From Verrucomicrobiota bacterium (GTDB lineage Bacteria > Verrucomicrobiota > Verrucomicrobiia > Limisphaerales > AV2): DNA of 13,140 nucleotides. Below the pieces are notes generated by a model. It worked only from the letters and a program-made list of their open reading frames with translations, was not told the origin of the DNA and ran no database searches. A program made the translations under genes and the position numbers. The stretch lies in NCBI GenBank assembly GCA_003219345.1, contig QHOP01000128.1, forward strand, positions 1 to 13,140, written 5' to 3'. Positions 6,226-13,140 of the stretch are shown piece by piece; the first letter of the stretch is position 1, and each line of letters starts with the position of its first letter.

Positions 6226-9200
6226 ATGAAGTCGATTGGCCTCGTTCTCCTCTCGCTCTTCGCAGCGGGCTTGTTTCCAGCTTATGTCGCTTCAGCGGAC
6301 GACCTGGACCTTTCCAATTTTACGGCCGCAGACATTGGCAGCCCGGCGTTGGCCGGAACCTCGATGCCGGCGCCCGGGGGCGTGGACATCAGGGCGGGCG
6401 GGACCGACATCGGCGGAACGTCCGATCAATTCCATTTCTTTTACCAGGTTTTCTCCAACGATTTTGACGTGTCTGTGCGCCTGGAATCTTTGGCCAATTC
6501 GGACGTTTGGGCCAAGGCCGGCCTGATGGCGCGCGTAACCCTGGATGCCAACAGCGCCGGCGTCAGTGTGCTGGCTTCGCCAATCCTCAGCGGCTGCTTT
6601 TTTGAAACCCGCTCCGTTGCCGGCAGTGGTTCGACCCTGAAGGGTTCGTTTCCTGTCAATTATCCGCAGAATTGGTTGCGCCTGCAGCGCACCGGGGACG
6701 TATTCAACGGCTACGCCAGTGTGGATGGACAAACCTGGAGTCCGCTCGGCAGCGCCGGTTTGACCATCACCAACCCGCTCTATTTTGGTCTCGCCGTGAG
6801 CAGCCACACAACCAACTTGATAACCTCTGCCAGGTTCCGCGATTTGTCTTTCGTCACCAATGGCATCGTCGGAAACCTGATATCCCCGCGCGAACCACTC
6901 GGACCATCGAGTCGCAAGACCGGCCTCGCCATTTCCGAAATCATGTACAAACCTGCGCCGCGCACCGACGGCAAGCTGCTCGAATACGTCGAGTTGTTTA
7001 ACTCCAATCCGTTCTTCGAGGACATCAGCGGATACCGGCTGTCGGGCGACCTCGATTTCACGTTCCCGGCCAATACGATTCTGACGGGCGGCGCATTCCT
7101 CGTCGTGGCCAAATCGCCGACCGACATCCAAAGCGTTTACGGCATCACGAATGTCGTCGGGCCATACGCCGGGTCGCTGAAGAATTCCGGCACCGTGCGA
7201 CTGCGCAACGACACCGGCGCGATCTATCTCGAAGTCCCCTACTCCAACGAACCACCGTGGCCGGTCGCGGCGGACGGCACGGGCCACTCGCTCGTGCTGG
7301 CGCGGCCTTCCTACGGCGAAGGCTTCGCTAAATCGTGGGACATCAGTGAGGTTGTTGGCGGCTCGCCCGGCACGCTCGAATCGTATCGGCCCGGCCCGCT
7401 CCGGTCGGTGGTCATCAACGAGTTTCTCGCGCACACGGACGATCCATTGCTCGATTACGTCGAACTCTACAACCACAGCAATCAGGAGGTGGACCTTTCC
7501 AACTGCATCCTTACCGATGACGCGCATACGAACAAGTTCGTCATCCCAACCAACACGGTCATTCAGGCGCGCAACTTCGTGGTGTTTGACCAGTCCAAAT
7601 TGGGCTTCGCGCTGAGCGCGGGCGGTGAGACGATTTATTTCAAAAACCCCGATGGTTCGCGCGTGCTCGATGCCGTGAAGTTCGGCGGCCAGGAGAACGG
7701 TGTTTCCACCGGGCGTTGTCCCGACGGCGCGGACGAGTTTTATCGATTGAAAACGCGCACGCCCGGCTTGCCGAACAGCGCCATTCGGGTCAGCGACGTC
7801 GTCCTCAACGAAATCATGTATGCGCCGATTTCCGGGAACAGCGATGACGAATACGTCGAGCTTTACAACCAGGGACCTGCTTCGGTGGGCCTCAGTGGTT
7901 GGAAATTCAGCGACGGCATTGATTTCACGTTCCCGACGAACACGGTGCTCGCGGCTAATAGTTATTTGGTCGTTGCGAAGAACGCGGCGCACTTGATGAC
8001 CCGTTATCCAAACCTGACCGGCGCGAATACGGTGGGTGATTTCGGCGGCAAGCTTGGCAAAGGTGAGCGCATCGCGCTGGCCATGCCTGACCAGATCATC
8101 GCGACCAACAAGCAAGGCAGCGTGGAAACCAACACGATTTATATCGACGTGGACGACGTCACCTATGCGACCGGCGGACGCTGGGGCCATTGGGCAAACG
8201 AAGGCGGCAGCAGTCTGGAGTTGATTGACCCGCGCGCGAACCATCGCCTGCCCTCAAACTGGGCCGACAGTGACGAGACCGGCAAAGCGCCCTGGACAAA
8301 CATCGAGGCCACCGACGTGCTCGACAACGGCGCCGATCCGCCCGACAACCTGCAAGTTGTTCTGCTGGGCGAGGGCGAGTGTCTGCTCGACAACGTCGAA
8401 GTGTTCAGCGCTCCCGCCGGAACCAATCGGGTGACCAATCCCACTTTTGAAAGCGGTCTGACCGGCTGGACGCCGCAAGGCAACCACGTTCGTTCGACGC
8501 TTGAAACCGCGAGTGGATACAACAGCAGCCAGTCGCTCCATATTCGCGCCAGTTCCCGCGGCGACACGGGCGCCAATCGCATTTGGGGACGGCTGACCAG
8601 CCCCCTTGGAATGTTCGAAACCGCCACAATTCGGGCCAAAGTCCGCTGGCTCCGCGGCTGGCCGGAGTTGGTCATGCGTGTGCACGGCAATTGGATGGAA
8701 GCGACCGGCCGGATGACCGTGACGACCAATCTCGGCACGCCGGGCGCGCCCAACAGCCGCGCGGTCAACAACGCGGGGCCGACGATCTATCAGGTCGCGC
8801 ACCATCCCATTGTGCCGGCGGCCAACGAGCCGGTGGCAGTTACAGCGCGCGTTCATGATCCGGACGGCGTGTCCTCCGTCGTTCTGAACTACCGCCTGGA
8901 TCCGACTACCAACTATTCAGCGGTGACGATGACCGACGACGGCACAGGCGGCGATACGATCGCCGGCGACGGAATTTTCACCGCGCAGATTCCGGGTCTG
9001 ACGGGTGGCGTCGTCGCGTTTTATGTTCAAGCCGCGGACAGCCGAGGCGCCATCGCCGCGTTCCCGGACGACGCGCCGTCGCGCGAATGTCTGGTGCGCT
9101 TCAATGACCCGACGCCGGCGATGAGTTTTGGTGTGTACCGGCAATGGTTCGCGCAAAAGGCCATCACAACCTGGGTCAACCGGCCCGTGTTGAGCAACGA

Positions 9201-10131
9201 GCGCGTCAACGGCACGTTCGTTTACGGCAATTACCGCGTGATTTACAACTTCGGCTCGCGCTATGCCGGCAGCCCGTATCACCAGGGCTTTTCGTCGCCG
9301 TTGGGGAATTGCCATTACTCGATGGAGTTCCCGCTCGACGACTTGCTCCTCGGCACGGACAACTTCAACAAGGTCCACGCGCCCGGAAACGGGCCGTTTG
9401 ACGACAACTCGATCCAGCGCGAGCAAACCTGTTTCTGGCTGGTGCGCAAGCTTGGATTGCCGTGGCTGTACCGCCGCTACGTCGCCATGTTCGTCAACGG
9501 CAGCCGGCGCGGTACGTTGATGGAGGACACCCAGGTGCCGGGCAACGAAGTGATCAATGAATACTTCCCGGACGACGCGGACGGCTTTCTCTACAAACTT
9601 CAGCCGTGGTTCGAGTTCAACACGGCCAATTCCCAGCAGATGGGCTTCAACAATAATTCCTGGTGCACGCTCAACAATTACGCGGGCGCGGACGGCAACA
9701 AAAAGCTGGCCCGTTACCGCTGGAATTACCTGTCGCGCGCCGTCAACGGCTCCGCCAACAACTACACCAATGTCTTCGCGCTGATCGATGCGGCGAACAC
9801 GTCCGATCCGGCGAGCCTGCAATCCGTCGCGGACATGGAGCAATGGATGCGGACGTTTGCGGTCGAACATGCCGTCGGCAATTGGGATGCTTTTGGCTGT
9901 CAGAATGAACAGAACATGTATGGCTACAAGCCGGTGAACGGCAAGTGGACCTTGTTCATCTGGGACTACAATATTGTCCTCGGCAACAGCGGTTCCTGGG
10001 GGCCGGGACAGGAGCTGTTTACCGCCAACTTCGCCGACGGCCCGATGCAGCAGATTTACCAAACGCCGCCCTTCCGTCGCGCGTACTGGCGCGCGCCAGC
10101 GGCGTCAACGTCACCACGCCCAGCACCTTGA
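6226..10131 (+). CDS. Giant secreted lamin-tail/CotH kinase-like protein, N-terminal part (frameshifted at ~10093)
   Basis: The start ATG at 6226 gives a clear signal peptide (MKSIGLVLLSLFAAGLF, cleavage after VASA at residue 24); upstream codons in this frame (from 6073) lie in repeats and are rejected. Domains by residue: ~32-212 concanavalin-like, DUF1349 type (VFSNDFDVSVRLES ... GLMARVTLD); lamin-tail domains at ~234-382 (ISEIMYKP ... EYVELFN), ~394-515 (VINEFLAH ... DYVELYN) and ~524-670 (VLNEIMYAP ... EYVELYN); a jelly-roll module ~733-827 (NRVTNPTFESGLTGW ... GNWMEATG); an Ig-like segment ~851-961; and a CotH kinase-like domain from ~996, with RKLGLPWLYRRYVAMFVNG (~1073), EHAVGNWDAFG (~1219) and FIWDYNIVLG (~1246). 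CotH proteins are atypical kinases of secreted proteins; its activity here is unproven. After AYWRA (~1289) the frame is wrong and stops within 13 residues. The rest is encoded from 10095. Acts outside the cytoplasm; transcribed alone from its own promoter. Confidence 0.85.
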   Translation: MKSIGLVLLSLFAAGLFPAYVASADDLDLSNFTAADIGSPALAGTSMPAPGGVDIRAGGTDIGGTSDQFHFFYQVFSNDFDVSVRLESLANSDVWAKAGLMARVTLDANSAGVSVLASPILSGCFFETRSVAGSGSTLKGSFPVNYPQNWLRLQRTGDVFNGYASVDGQTWSPLGSAGLTITNPLYFGLAVSSHTTNLITSARFRDLSFVTNGIVGNLISPREPLGPSSRKTGLAISEIMYKPAPRTDGKLLEYVELFNSNPFFEDISGYRLSGDLDFTFPANTILTGGAFLVVAKSPTDIQSVYGITNVVGPYAGSLKNSGTVRLRNDTGAIYLEVPYSNEPPWPVAADGTGHSLVLARPSYGEGFAKSWDISEVVGGSPGTLESYRPGPLRSVVINEFLAHTDDPLLDYVELYNHSNQEVDLSNCILTDDAHTNKFVIPTNTVIQARNFVVFDQSKLGFALSAGGETIYFKNPDGSRVLDAVKFGGQENGVSTGRCPDGADEFYRLKTRTPGLPNSAIRVSDVVLNEIMYAPISGNSDDEYVELYNQGPASVGLSGWKFSDGIDFTFPTNTVLAANSYLVVAKNAAHLMTRYPNLTGANTVGDFGGKLGKGERIALAMPDQIIATNKQGSVETNTIYIDVDDVTYATGGRWGHWANEGGSSLELIDPRANHRLPSNWADSDETGKAPWTNIEATDVLDNGADPPDNLQVVLLGEGECLLDNVEVFSAPAGTNRVTNPTFESGLTGWTPQGNHVRSTLETASGYNSSQSLHIRASSRGDTGANRIWGRLTSPLGMFETATIRAKVRWLRGWPELVMRVHGNWMEATGRMTVTTNLGTPGAPNSRAVNNAGPTIYQVAHHPIVPAANEPVAVTARVHDPDGVSSVVLNYRLDPTTNYSAVTMTDDGTGGDTIAGDGIFTAQIPGLTGGVVAFYVQAADSRGAIAAFPDDAPSRECLVRFNDPTPAMSFGVYRQWFAQKAITTWVNRPVLSNERVNGTFVYGNYRVIYNFGSRYAGSPYHQGFSSPLGNCHYSMEFPLDDLLLGTDNFNKVHAPGNGPFDDNSIQREQTCFWLVRKLGLPWLYRRYVAMFVNGSRRGTLMEDTQVPGNEVINEYFPDDADGFLYKLQPWFEFNTANSQQMGFNNNSWCTLNNYAGADGNKKLARYRWNYLSRAVNGSANNYTNVFALIDAANTSDPASLQSVADMEQWMRTFAVEHAVGNWDAFGCQNEQNMYGYKPVNGKWTLFIWDYNIVLGNSGSWGPGQELFTANFADGPMQQIYQTPPFRRAYWRAPAASTSPRPAP
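10090..10097 (+). other. Deletion/frameshift junction in the CotH-domain gene
   Basis: The upstream frame is authentic through TAC TGG CGC GCG (YWRA, ending 10092). The downstream family sequence resumes in another phase with GCC AGC GGC (ASGVNVT, from 10095). In related proteins about 25-30 residues of the CotH domain (an LVNGP ... DAKY-type stretch) stand between these points. The phase shift is seen directly; the missing length is inferred from family knowledge. Real deletion or assembly error cannot be told apart here. Confidence 0.72.
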
Positions 10132-12779
10132 AGAGCTATCTCTCCAGCGCGCGCACCAGCATTCTGTCCAGGTTGGCCGCCGCAGACACGACGAACTTCA
10201 CCGCCAGCGGGCCGGACACGACGGCGAACAACCTCGTCGCGCTCACAGGAAATGCGCCGGTCGAGGTGAACACGATCCGCGTCAACGGCATGGCTTACCC
10301 GGTCACCTGGACCTCCGTGACGAATTGGAGTCTGAACGTGCCGCTCAGCGCAGCCCGCAACACCCTGGTGATCCAGGCATACGACATTCACGGCAACCTG
10401 CTTTCCAACTATACCGCCACCGTGTCAGTTCAATACACGGGCGCTGTCGAACAGCCACAGGACCATATTGTCATTAACGAAATCATGTATCATCCGGTGG
10501 TGCCGGACGCGGAGTTCGTCGAACTCTACAACCACTCGACCGACTTCACTTTCGAGTTGTCCAACTACCGCATCAACGGACTCGGTTATTCTTTCCCCGA
10601 AGGCGTGACGATGGCGCCGAACAGTTTCGTCGTGCTCGCCAAGGATCGTGGCGTGTTCGCGGCGACTTTTGGCGGTTTGATTCCGGTTGCCGGTGAATTC
10701 AACGGCCAACTCGACAACGGAGGCGAGACGCTGACGTTGATCAAACCCGGCGCAACGCCGGACCAGGACGTCGTTGTCACGCGTGTCCGCTACGACCGGG
10801 ATCCGCCCTGGCCGGCCCTCGCCGATGGCGCCGGTGCTTCGTTGCAGTTGATTGATCCCGAGCAGGACAATAATCGCGTCGGCAACTGGGCGGCGGTGGA
10901 CACCCACAACGTGCCTCCGCCACAGTGGAAATTCGTCACCGTCACCGGCACCGCTTCCAGCTCACGTTTGTATGTCTATCTCACATCGGCGGGCGATGTT
11001 TACCTGGACGACTTGATCTTGGTCGCGGGCGACACGCCGGGCGTCGGGCAGAATTTGCTCAGGAATGGCGATTTCGAAACGGTCCTGACGCCGCCGTGGA
11101 ATGTTTCACCAAACCATGCCGCCACGGCCATCAGCACTGGCGTGAAACACTCCGGCAACGCGAGCCTGCATTTGGTCGCCACCACCGGCGGGACGACGGC
11201 AACGAATTCGGTGTGGCAGGACACAATGCCATTGGTCAACGGCCAGCAATACACGCTCAGTTACTGGTATTTGCCCAGCACCAACGGCGACGGGCTGACG
11301 ATTCGTTTGTCCGGCAGCGGAATTGTCAGCACCCACAGCATTCAGCCGCCGCAAACCACGCTCGATCCCGCCACCCCCGGCGCGCCGTACAACGTGCTGG
11401 CGTCGATGCCTCCCTTCCCGCCGTTGTGGTTAAATGAAGTTCAAGCCGACAATCTCAACACCCTCGCCGATAACGCGGGGGACTTCGAACCGTGGCTGGA
11501 ACTTTACAATGCCGGAACCAACGCGCTGGCTCTGAGCGGTCATTTTCTGAGCGGCAATTATTCGAGCCTCACGCAATGGGCCTTCCCGCCCGATGCGGTG
11601 ATCAACGCCGGACAGTTTTTGGTCGTCTGGCTCGATGGCGAACCGGCGGAAGCGACCGCCACCGAGTTGCACGCCAATTTCCGACCCGCCTCCGGCAACG
11701 GCTCCGTTGCTCTTTCGCGCTTGATCAACAACCAGCCACAAGTGATTGACTACCTCAATTACGATCAAATGTCTCCCGGTCGGTCTTTCGGCCGGTATCC
11801 CGACGGCCGAAACGGAAAGGTGCAGCCGTTCGATTACCCTTCGCCCGGCGCAACGAACAACGCGCTCTCCCGCCCGGTGACACTTTGGATCAATGAATGG
11901 ATGGCCGCCAACACGCGCACGCTTGCCAATCCGGTCGGCGGCAAATTCGACGATTGGTTCGAACTCTACAACCTCGGCAGCAACGCCGTGGACTTGACCG
12001 GCTTTCGGCTGACGACCGTTCTGACGAACATGACCAAGTTCATCATTCCAACCGGCAAAGTCATTCCATCGGGAGGATTCCTGCTGGTCTGGGCCGATTC
12101 GAGCGCAAGCGCAAACAACACCAACCGAAGCGAGCTGCACGTCAATTTCAAACTCAACAAAGACGGTGAAGCGATTGGATTGATTGCGCCGGATGGCACG
12201 TTGATTGACGCGGTCACCTTCGGTCTTCAATCCAATGATGTCAGTCAGGGCCGCTGGCCCGATGGCAGTGGCGGAGGTCTTTATTCCTTCAGCCGGCCGA
12301 CACCGGGCTTCTCGAACGTATTGCCGACGAGCCGTTACGCCCCGGTTTTAATGCCAATCGGCGACAAATCTGTCACCCTGGGCAGTCCGTTAAGTTTCAT
12401 CGTGTCCGCGACCGACGCCGACCTGCCCGCGCAGGTTTTGACTTTCTCGCTGGGCGCCAACGCGCCGCCGGGAGCCGGCATCGACCCGGCCGGCGGCCTC
12501 TTCGCCTGGACACCAACGGCGACTCAAGGCGCCGGCGTTTACTCCATCACCGTCCGGGTCACCGACAACGGTTCCCCCGCCTTGAGCGATGAGGAGACCC
12601 TCCAAGTCGCCGTAACCAACCCCGCTGGTTTGCAAATCACGGGCGCGACAATTTCTTCACCGGGCGTCATCACCTTGAACTGGCAAACTGAGCCGGGAAA
12701 AACGTATCAGGTGCAGTTCAAAAACGATTTGAACGAGTCGGATCATTGGGTTTTGAAAGTCCGAAGAGGCGCTCCATGA
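10095..12779 (+). CDS. Giant secreted lamin-tail/CotH kinase-like protein, C-terminal part (separate frame)
   Basis: This open frame of ~894 codons continues the gene begun at 6226. It opens with the end of the CotH domain (TLKSYLSSARTSILSRLAA) and a short Ig-like segment (~10200-10440, VEVNTIRVNG ... NTLVIQAYD). Three more lamin-tail domains follow: 10465-10850 (IVINEIMYHPV ... EFVELYN), 11410-11850 (LWLNEVQADN ... EPWLELYN) and 11881-12320 (LWINEWMAAN ... DWFELYN). Between the first two lies a jelly-roll pair (DVYLDDLILV, then NLLRNGDFET ... PWNV, 10925-11330). A putative-Ig/cadherin-like domain of the He_PIG type is at 12340-12640 (SLGANAPPGAGID ... FAWTPT). The C-terminus is abnormal: QVQFKNDLNESD should continue for some 30 residues to an RFYR-type end, but is replaced by HWVLKVRRGAP and a stop lying inside a repeat. 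No own start or signal peptide is evident, so expressed alone it would stay cytoplasmic; it is best read as part of a broken gene. Confidence 0.83.
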   Translation, partial: ASGVNVTTPSTLKSYLSSARTSILSRLAAADTTNFTASGPDTTANNLVALTGNAPVEVNTIRVNGMAYPVTWTSVTNWSLNVPLSAARNTLVIQAYDIHGNLLSNYTATVSVQYTGAVEQPQDHIVINEIMYHPVVPDAEFVELYNHSTDFTFELSNYRINGLGYSFPEGVTMAPNSFVVLAKDRGVFAATFGGLIPVAGEFNGQLDNGGETLTLIKPGATPDQDVVVTRVRYDRDPPWPALADGAGASLQLIDPEQDNNRVGNWAAVDTHNVPPPQWKFVTVTGTASSSRLYVYLTSAGDVYLDDLILVAGDTPGVGQNLLRNGDFETVLTPPWNVSPNHAATAISTGVKHSGNASLHLVATTGGTTATNSVWQDTMPLVNGQQYTLSYWYLPSTNGDGLTIRLSGSGIVSTHSIQPPQTTLDPATPGAPYNVLASMPPFPPLWLNEVQADNLNTLADNAGDFEPWLELYNAGTNALALSGHFLSGNYSSLTQWAFPPDAVINAGQFLVVWLDGEPAEATATELHANFRPASGNGSVALSRLINNQPQVIDYLNYDQMSPGRSFGRYPDGRNGKVQPFDYPSPGATNNALSRPVTLWINEWMAANTRTLANPVGGKFDDWFELYNLGSNAVDLTGFRLTTVLTNMTKFIIPTGKVIPSGGFLLVWADSSASANNTNRSELHVNFKLNKDGEAIGLIAPDGTLIDAVTFGLQSNDVSQGRWPDGSGGGLYSFSRPTPGFSNVLPTSRYAPVLMPIGDKSVTLGSPLSFIVSATDADLPAQVLTFSLGANAPPGAGIDPAGGLFAWTPTATQGAGVYSITVRVTDNGSPALSDEETLQVAVTNPAGLQITGATISSPGVITLNWQTEPGKTYQVQFKNDLNESDHWVLKVRRGAP

Positions 12780-12781
12780 AC
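12732..12781. repeat. Degenerate copy of the CATGAAC-ended repeat, fused to the gene's 3' end
   Basis: The last ~25 bp (AAAGTCCGAAGAGGCG then CTCCATGAAC) align with the right halves of the units at 12854-12903 and 12962-13011. The TGA stop of the CotH/lamin-tail gene (12777-12779) sits inside the CATGAAC motif. The left half of the unit is not recognisable because it is still coding sequence. The boundary is therefore approximate. Confidence 0.55.
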
Positions 12782-12860
12782 GGTGCGGTCGTGGGGCAGC
12801 CATCCTGGCTGCCAGTTCTGCGGGCTCAGGGCTCGACGGAGTCTCGCCCCACCGTTCATG
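12775..12860. repeat. 86-bp inverted-repeat element with internal hairpin
   Basis: The ends CATGAACGGTG (12775-12785) and CACCGTTCATG (12850-12860) are perfect reverse complements. GTGGGGC (12791) and GCCCCAC (12846) extend the pairing imperfectly. Inside is a perfect hairpin GCAGCCATCCTGGCTGC (12796-12812, 7-bp stem, 3-nt loop). It directly follows the stop codon region of the giant gene and could act as a transcript end or be a small non-autonomous element. Confidence 0.75.
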
Positions 12861-12903
12861 ATACCGATGCGCGATTCTGGAATCGTGGAGGCTTCCCATG
12901 AAC
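12854..12903. repeat. 50-bp GTTCATG...CATGAAC unit, copy 1
   Basis: The unit starts GTTCATG and ends CATGAAC (perfect inverted ends) and matches 12962-13011 at about 38 of 50 positions in the same orientation. Shared internal blocks are GATGCGCGA and TCGTGGA. It holds a small hairpin GATTCTGGAATC (12872-12883) that copy 2 lacks. Confidence 0.72.
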
Positions 12904-12924
12904 TGGCGTCTCCATCGGGGCAAT

Positions 12925-12948
12925 CTTTTGTTGCATATGCAACAAAAG
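12925..12948. promoter_or_regulatory. Perfect 24-bp palindrome, operator-like
   Basis: The half-site CTTTTGTTGCAT is followed directly by its exact reverse complement, with no spacer. The AT-rich core TTGCATATGCAA resembles operators of dimeric winged-helix repressors such as the MarR family; that parallel is inference. It is flanked by CCATGAACTGG (12896) and CCGGTTCATGG (12959), themselves nearly inverted repeats, so it sits at the tip of a larger hairpin. No regulator gene is in the window. Confidence 0.6.
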
Positions 12949-12961
12949 TTCGTTGTGACCG

Positions 12962-13011
12962 GTTCATGGTTCGGATGCGCGAAGGTGAGGTCGTGGAAGC
13001 TGTCCATGAAC
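12962..13011. repeat. 50-bp GTTCATG...CATGAAC unit, copy 2
   Basis: Second complete unit, 108 bp downstream of copy 1, with the same perfect inverted ends GTTCATG (12962) and CATGAAC (13005) and the same length. It differs mainly in the centre (GAAGGTGAGG instead of the GATTCTGGAATC hairpin). Confidence 0.72.
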
Positions 13012-13140
13012 ACTCTGCACCCGGTGCCAAGGTTCACGGTCCCAATGCATGCGCAAGAGCGAAAGCTACCCCAAATCCCAGGTCGCCTGGATTTCGGCAT
13101 CCAACGACGTCGGGGCGTCGCCGCGCAACATTTTCCGCTC
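13012..13140. other. Right-edge segment with unresolved open frames
   Basis: Three frames stay open to the edge: plus from ATG 13049 (MRKSESYPKSQVAWI...), plus from ATG 13045 (MHAQERKLPQ...), and minus from the edge to a TAG at 13068-13066 (...RGDAPTSLDAEIQATWDLG). All have high G/C in third positions, so composition does not decide. The minus frame would be the C-terminus of a convergent gene; the plus frame at 13049 would be the start of a gene lacking a ribosome binding site. I do not recognise any of them. Confidence 0.3.

Noticed and set aside
6292..8244. Minus-strand open frame of 650 codons
   Set aside because: It lies entirely opposite the concanavalin-like and lamin-tail domains and reads as Arg/Val-rich antisense without any domain.
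8917..10062. Minus-strand open frame of 381 codons
   Set aside because: Antisense shadow of the Ig-like and CotH domains.
10080..10131. Programmed ribosomal frameshift joining the two halves of the giant gene
   Set aside because: No slippery heptamer is present, and family residues are missing at the junction, so a simple shift would not restore the domain.
12732..13011. CRISPR array
   Set aside because: The repeated units are only ~76 percent identical, few, bounded by inverted ends and lack regular unique spacers or cas genes.

Overview
The window looks like chromosomal DNA of a Verrucomicrobiota bacterium, probably of the Pedosphaera/Limisphaera type. This is inferred from three things: very large secreted proteins built of lamin-tail, CotH and jelly-roll modules; a typical verrucomicrobial FYR-type C-terminus on one of them; and several short interspersed palindromic repeats whose in-frame readings (GTGFQPVSG, RDRRDACPT) I recognise from that group. 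The DNA is GC-rich with strong G/C in third codon positions. I see no tRNA, rRNA, CRISPR array, integrase or transposase.

Layout. (1) Positions 1-2292, minus strand: an ATP-dependent DEAH-box helicase, HrpB, running off the left edge. It is broken near 1320, where about 30-35 codons including helicase motif VI are missing and the frame shifts. Further on, its reading frame carries an in-frame pair of inverted REP-like hairpins (1086-1171) that would be translated as an extra loop of about 27 residues. (2) 2293-2687: intergenic region between divergent genes, with a short GGCGAA tandem repeat and copy A of a ~75-bp repeat. (3) 2688-5882, plus: an intact 1064-residue secreted protein with FG-GAP/VCBS repeats, an FN3-like domain and two jelly-roll carbohydrate-binding-like domains. 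(4) 5878-6225: copy B of the 75-bp repeat, which supplies the stop codon of the preceding gene, then a second type of inverted repeat and a candidate promoter. (5) 6226-12779, plus: one giant secreted protein gene (signal peptide, concanavalin-like domain, three lamin-tail domains, jelly roll, Ig-like, CotH kinase-like domain, Ig-like, three more lamin-tail domains, Ig-like) that is interrupted near 10093 by another loss of roughly 25-30 codons with a frameshift, and whose C-terminus is cut short by a repeat. (6) 12732-13011: a cluster of GTTCATG/CATGAAC-bounded repeat units and a perfect 24-bp palindrome. (7) 13012-13140: an edge fragment that may hold the end or start of another gene, unresolved.

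The two secreted proteins probably belong to the same extracellular or cell-surface programme, possibly polysaccharide or protein binding, but no enzyme with a clear substrate is present. I do not see a convincing new defence or metabolic system. The notable points are repeat elements entering coding sequence (once in frame, twice providing stop codons) and two independent deletion-plus-frameshift lesions in conserved domains, which may be real gene decay or assembly errors.
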